This document shows positions 17,123 to 21,444 of a stretch of DNA of 21,444 bases, piece by piece (the stretch's first letter is position 1; each line of letters starts with the position of its first letter). Location of the stretch: NCBI GenBank assembly GCA_019649035.1, contig BMAT01007926.1, forward strand, positions 84,451-105,894, read 5' to 3'. Both the position numbers and the translations under genes were made by a program. The DNA comes from Elysia marginata. Taxonomy: Eukaryota > Mollusca > Gastropoda > Plakobranchidae. The notes beneath the pieces are model-generated. The model did no database searches. It was not told the origin of the DNA and worked only from the letters and a program-made list of their open reading frames with translations.

Positions 17123-17898
17123 ATGCCCATTGGTCATAGTATAACAAACTTTTCAGGTCTCAGTGAGAGGCAAATTCTTGCATGCTCATATCAGAACACT
17201 GATAAATCAGTGACGGGCAAAAAACTCTGATTCTTTATATCAGTAGTTCTTTATTACAGTCTGGGCACATGTTACATATTCAAAAAAGGACATAGAAATG
17301 TGTAACAAATGTGTTTTTTATTTCCATAAGTTTGCTTTATGAGTGTCCTTTTTACTTGTAAGAGTTTTTTACTGTAACTTAAGCAGAACATTGACCTCAT
17401 TTTACCTTTTCACATCTGGCGCTCTTTGTCTCTATTAATATATCCTGTAAGCACTAAGCTGTCAGGCTAGCTTTTTCAATATGCTTGTGTTTTGGGGGCA
17501 TTGAAGAGATCACCATAATTTACAAAATTCTTCTATTATTACTTATTTGGTAAGCCTTAAAAATGTCTTGCCATGTAAAATAAAATTCTGAAGACAACAA
17601 AATGGTTTTTTGAAGTATAACATTTAACAAGTGGTTTTTTCGTTATTTGTAGAAGACAAAAATATATAGAGGAGCGTAAAACTGCTGGATGATCAGTGTG
17701 ATAAGGCTTGACCATGAGGGAATTCAAACTTTCAAGTCTATCATGTACGAGCTGCAGCATGCATAGGCATTGGAGAAAAGCTCAGCATTTGTTTCTGTCA
17801 CGTGAAAAGAGAGACTGTTCACCCACTATAATGAAATTCAGAAGAACCTGAATTTTACCCTTAAAGCAAATTATCACTAAAATGCAGGCATTTCTAAA
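17123..17898. other. AT-rich DNA, nothing recognised
   Basis: About 0.8 kb. The minus-strand open frame at 17557-17760 has no supporting motif. No exon or repeat was recognised. Confidence 0.55.
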
Positions 17899-18917
17899 TG
17901 ACAGCCAGTATAGAACAAATATAATGAAAGACTGACTCTTTTGGTCCTGGTAGGTAGTAAGAACAAACGATAAAGACTAACTCCCTTCGTCCTGACAGCT
18001 AGTACTAGTAGGGTATAAACATAATAGACTGACTCCCTTGGTCCTGACACTGACAGCTAGTAGGGTATAAACATAATAGCCTGACTCCGGTAGTCCTGAC
18101 AGCCAATAGAGAACAAACATACATGTAATATAGGACTGACACCCTTAGTCCTAACACTAACAGCCAGTAGAGAACAAACATAATAAAGACTGGCTCCCTT
18201 GGTCCTGACAGCCAGTAGAGAACAAACCTAGTAAAAACTAACTCCCTTGGTCCTGACAGCCAGTAGAGAACAAACCTAGTAAAGACTGACTCCCTTGGTC
18301 CTGACAGCCAGTAGAGAACAAAGATACATGTAATAAAGACTGACTCCCTTGGTCCTGACAGCCAGTAGAGAATAAACCTAGTCAAAACTGACTCCCTTGG
18401 CCCTGACAGCCAGTAGTGAACAAACACAATTACAAAAGACTGACTCCCTTAGTCCTGACAGCAAGTAGAGAACAAACATACATGTAATGAAGACTGACTT
18501 CCTTGCGCCTGACAGCTAGTATAGAATAAACATAATAGACTGACTCCCTTAGTCCTGACAGCCAGTAGAGAACAAACATAATAGACTGACTCCCTTGGTC
18601 CTGACGGCCAGTAGAGAACAAGCATAATAGACTGACTCCCTTGGTCCTGACGGCCAGTATAGATAATAAAGACTGACTTCCTTGGTCCCCACATCCAGTA
18701 GAGAATAAACATACAATAGAATCCTGTTAAGATAAACCGATTGGGGCCCAACTAAAAATTTCATTTTATCCAAAGTTTATATTAAGCAGTAATATTTTCA
18801 AGAAAAAAACGGAAAGGGACCAAAACTATAGTTTATCTTTAACAAAAGTTCATCTTAAGCAGGGTTTATCCTTAGCGGACTCCCCTGTAATAAAGACTGA
18901 CTCCCTTTGTCCTGAGA
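17899..18917. repeat. minisatellite of about 17 units, 41-54 bp each
   Basis: The unit consensus is GACTGACTCCCTTGGTCCTG, then ACAGCCAGTAGAGAACAAAC, then a variable end (ATAATAAA, CTAGTAAA or ATACATGTAATAAA). Length variation is mostly in this last part, giving 41-54-bp units. The edges (17899-17976) and the last partial unit are most diverged. The array is split once by a MITE (18714-18887). Minus-strand open frames rich in YWLSGPRES are the repeat translated, not proteins. Confidence 0.95.
18712..18889. mobile_element. TA-flanked MITE (pogo/Tc1-type) inside the minisatellite
   Basis: TA at 18712-18713 and 18888-18889 flank a 174-bp element (18714-18887). The ends CAATAGAATCCTGTTAAG and, on the other strand, CAGGGGAGTCCGCTAAGG match at 17 of the first 25 bases. 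Both then read GATAAACC. Internal GATAAAC/GTTTATC motifs repeat in both directions. There is no coding capacity. Removing it with one TA restores a normal minisatellite unit (AACATAATAAAGACTG), as in the unit at about 18176. Confidence 0.8.
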
Positions 18918-19568
18918 AAGTTAATACTTTTAAGATTGACAAAAAAAAGGTTTAAAAACTCCTGTAGATAAACCTTGTTTATGATTACACAGGTTCATTT
19001 TCTATTTTCTTCATAGTGGTGCTGCTTCATACATGTATAAACTTTGAATAAAATGAACTTTTTAGTCTAGCCCAAGGGTTTGTCATAACAAACTGAAATT
19101 TATAAATTTTAACAAGGAATGAAAATTTATCTGTTACTTATTTGCACACTTAAAGCAAGACTCAATTCAGATCTCCTTAAAACTGCAACATGATGCAATC
19201 TGTATGAGCTAGATAATTTCAACAAGCACTGTTAGAACACTAAGAAGGTACTTGGACTCAGAAATGATGAGGGCTAGCCTAGGCTAGATATAGACACAGG
19301 GATGAAATGTGTGGGTGCGTCACAGAAACACTGTCTGCAGGCAAATTTAAATTGTTGGACTGGTGTGGCCCAGTAGGGAGGAGTGGGAGAATCATCAATG
19401 AACTGCCCCGATCAGCACTAGTCACTGGACTCTGCCAAGCCGCACTAGCCCTTCCTGGTCAGTGGACTCAGGCAGGCGAGCAATAGTACACACCTTGTGT
19501 CTTGAATCATAAATGGAAACAAAGATTACCCACCCACACACCTCAGCTTTTTTTTTGTCTCTCCCAAG
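18918..19568. other. non-coding DNA before the candidate exon, with a GC-rich patch
   Basis: AT-rich sequence with a 14-bp palindrome CTAGCCTAGGCTAG near 19273, then a GC-richer patch at about 19350-19480 containing TCACTGGACTCTGCC and GTCAGTGGACTCAGGC. No open frame supports coding there. It ends in the polypyrimidine tract of the exon at 19569. Confidence 0.5.
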
Positions 19569-19735
19569 ACCTATCTGGGGTTCCATCTGGCTACGAGTCA
19601 GTTGACTTAATGCGAAATAAAAGTTATTTAAATATTAATAAAGAAGAAAAAACGGGACATATGCCAGGTATTGACTTAAAACCAAGAATTGACTTCAAGC
19701 GAGTTGAATTCTTGCAGATTCCACTGTATTATTAA
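19569..19735 (+). CDS. candidate terminal exon encoding a tail with ITIM/ITAM-like motif
   Basis: The acceptor ctttttttttgtctctcccaag is strong and enters in phase 1. The exon then reads 54 codons to TAA at 19733-19735. The peptide has SGYESV (fits the ITIM rule S/I/V/L-x-Y-x-x-I/V/L) and, seven residues on, YLNI. The pair resembles an ITAM, except that Val stands where Ile or Leu is usual. The rest is charged (NKEEK, KPRIDFKRVEF) and ends LYY. There is no membrane span within it. An AATAAA overlaps the stop. Its phase fits the exon ending at 6360 or either microexon, but use with the Ig gene is inference. It could be the end of another transcript or a chance frame. Confidence 0.45.
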
Positions 19736-19740
19736 ATAAA
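19735..19740 (+). promoter_or_regulatory. polyadenylation signal AATAAA overlapping the stop
   Basis: The hexamer begins on the last base of the TAA stop of the candidate exon. GTTTATGTATATGG, a GT-rich stretch, follows about 20 nt downstream. This would give a very short 3' UTR. Confidence 0.4.
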
Positions 19741-20697
19741 AGAAAAAAATTTAAGCTTGTTTATGTATATGGACTCAGATTAAATGCATAAATCAAAACA
19801 CGTATAAGGACAAAGAAAAAATTAAACACAAAACCTTTGATTGATCACTTGTTTATTATTGCTTGCCTGAAAATCAAGGAAAAAAGAAGCCTTTAATAAT
19901 GAGAAAAAGTACGTTTTAAACTAATTCAAATGAAACCTCCAATAATAAAAAAAAAATAATCACATAATTGACACGTTGGTGTCTTGTTTTCAATCAAAGA
20001 AAGTTCAAATACCGCTGTAAAACATTTTTTTGCCACAGAAAGTGATCTTTGCACTAACTGATTGCATTGTAGAATTGTTTGGACAAGCTTTGCTTTTCTG
20101 ATCTTACAATAGTTTTACATACAGAACATACCTATTTATAATAAAAGCTTTTAAGTTTTAAGTTAAACTACTACAACAACAAAACAATCTGCAGTAACAT
20201 TAAGAATGTATTGATTCATAACATCATTAAATTTTTCAGTTTTATGCTCCTACTAAACAGATATTATGAAAAGAACTTAGCATGCGAACGTTCACTTTGA
20301 AGATATGATAGAAATTACTGTAGCCTTTTATAGTCGTAGGTCTTAGATTTTTTCCCGAACTTACATCATAACTTTTTATACTTCAAAACAATTCCTTCAA
20401 AATGAAAACGGGTAACAATCAGTATCACTTGACAGATGCAAAATCACAAAGAGCATCTAAAATCTAGAGTTTGTAAAAAAAAAAGTAATTAATTACACAA
20501 TAGACATTTCATGTAAAAGTTATATTATTACAAACACAACCAGCATTATCAAGTATTTTTTGTCACAATAAAGCAAAAGCTAAGCAAAAAATGGATCTTC
20601 TAGTATATTATATGGATATTTCACAACATTAATATGGGAAGTTTGGAATGTGAGGCTTCTTGCACTAGCTGCCTGTGTATGCATGCAGGATGACAGA
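19741..20697. other. AT-rich DNA, nothing recognised
   Basis: About 1 kb of AT-rich sequence. No exon, RNA gene or repeat was recognised. Confidence 0.55.
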
Positions 20698-20909
20698 GGA
20701 ATCAAGCTGTAGCTTAGCTAGGCTAGCGTAGTCAACAGGCCAAACCACTGAAACTGTAAACAATAATGGTGCTATGGCCATCTATCTCATTTGACTTTAT
20801 ATGTTACATTAGGATGCGATGCATGTTGTGATGATGGGTCTGCTTAACCCTAATACTGCAGAGTTATTGCGGAGCTAAAACCACTACTACATCTATTTGA
20901 GAGATCTAT
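20698..20909. repeat. dispersed repeat, copy 2 (212 bp)
   Basis: Partner of 16912-17122, same orientation, about 3.8 kb away. Homology fades on both sides at the same points as copy 1, which suggests a defined element rather than a segment duplication. No terminal inverted repeats or target duplication were recognised. Confidence 0.8.
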
Positions 20910-20942
20910 CCGTTAATGTTGTTTGCTATCTTCTAAATTATA

Positions 20943-21108
20943 TACAATGGAACCCCTCAATAACGACCTTCCCTCTTTTCAGACTTTTAAATTTAAGGAT
21001 ATCTGCTTATATGGGTATAATAATTTAACCCATGAGCAAAGACCCCCCTCTTATAAGACCTGTTTTTACCAACATTTTCCAAGATCCTACTTCAGGGGTT
21101 CGACTGTA
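20943..21108. mobile_element. TA-flanked MITE (pogo/Tc1-type)
   Basis: TA at 20943-20944 and 21107-21108 flank a 162-bp element. The ends CAATGGAACCCCTCAA and, on the other strand, CAGTCGAACCCCTGAA match at 13 of 16 bases. CAGT-type ends with TA duplication are known from pogo/Tigger-like elements. It has no transposase; the open frame 20923-21135 is this element. The ends differ from those of the MITE at 18714, so it is a different subfamily. Confidence 0.75.
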
Positions 21109-21444
21109 ATTTACTTAATAAAAATGTTTTTATGAATGTAGATTACCAAAAAAAAAACAACCAAAAGCCTGAATTAGATCTATATCTAGAGGTCAAAATC
21201 AAATGCATTGCAGTAAAATGGTTAACAAATAAAACCAATGCAAGACAGAGGCATTGAGATATTGGAACTTCAGTGGCTCGGCCTGTCCGCTATGATGGCC
21301 TAGGTGCTGAATAATGATAGAGTGGACAAGATCTAAGCATCGCAAGCATTCACTGCTGGAGATGCGAAAACTTACACAGTAAATACAAAAGCAAAAAAAA
21401 AACCAAACAAACAAACAAATACAACATTATACCTCTATTCCCAT
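21109..21444. other. AT-rich end of window, no gene
   Basis: It contains an AAACCAAACAAACAAACAAA tract at about 21400-21418 that resembles the tail of a LINE or SINE, but no head was recognised upstream. The minus-strand open frame 21199-21414 is unsupported. Confidence 0.5.

Noticed and set aside
18005-18773. Several long minus-strand open frames rich in YWLSGPRES
   Set aside because: They are translations of the minisatellite units. Similar peptides appear in overlapping frames, as expected from a repeat.
20923-21135. 70-codon open frame
   Set aside because: It lies almost wholly inside the TA-flanked MITE and has no coding support.
1-21444. LTR retroelements, retroviral copies or Polinton-like elements
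   Set aside because: No long terminal repeats, polymerase, integrase or capsid-like frames were seen. The 220-bp direct repeats at 9987 and 11138 enclose no such coding sequence.

Overview
The window looks like nuclear DNA from a mollusc, most likely a gastropod. It is AT-rich, has short exons separated by long AT-rich introns, and contains tRNA-derived SINEs, short non-autonomous DNA transposons and many simple repeats. Motifs such as AGGCCTAC, ACATGTAT and TCTAGATCTAGA recur, as they often do in gastropod genomes. No bacterial operon, CRISPR array, complete tRNA or rRNA gene, or retroviral/LTR element was seen. The organism call is inference from composition and repeats.

Layout. Positions 1-1752 are flank or intron with two strong hairpins. 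Positions 1753-11680 hold the 3' part of one plus-strand gene. Six exons (1753-2037, 2655-2747, 3590-3812, 4359-4480, 4927-5108, 6222-6360) and a terminal exon (11589-11680) join in a single open frame with matching splice phases. They encode three immunoglobulin-like domains, each split over two exons, followed by a short polar linker and a C-terminal hydrophobic tail that looks like a GPI-anchor signal. The signal peptide exon is not in the window, but the first residues (xYA-ADG) look like the region just after a signal-peptidase site. Two phase-compatible microexons (7361-7384 and 8188-8202) may lengthen the linker.

The last long intron and the 3' flank carry a SINE (8613-8870), simple repeats, a diverged 220-bp duplication, a 23-bp minisatellite in the likely 3' UTR (12551-12722), a piggyBac-like MITE with TTAA target duplication (15108-15463) and a minus-strand SINE (16165-16492). 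They also carry a dispersed repeat present twice (16912-17122 and 20698-20909), a roughly 17-unit minisatellite (17899-18917) interrupted by a TA-flanked MITE (18714-18887), and a second MITE (20945-21106).

A second possible coding piece is a terminal exon at 19569-19735. It has a strong acceptor in phase 1, 54 codons encoding a charged tail with an ITIM/ITAM-like pair of tyrosine motifs, and a polyadenylation signal overlapping the stop. It fits the splice phase of the Ig gene. It could give a second isoform with a signalling tail, but I found no membrane-span exon to link the two, so that idea is a hypothesis.
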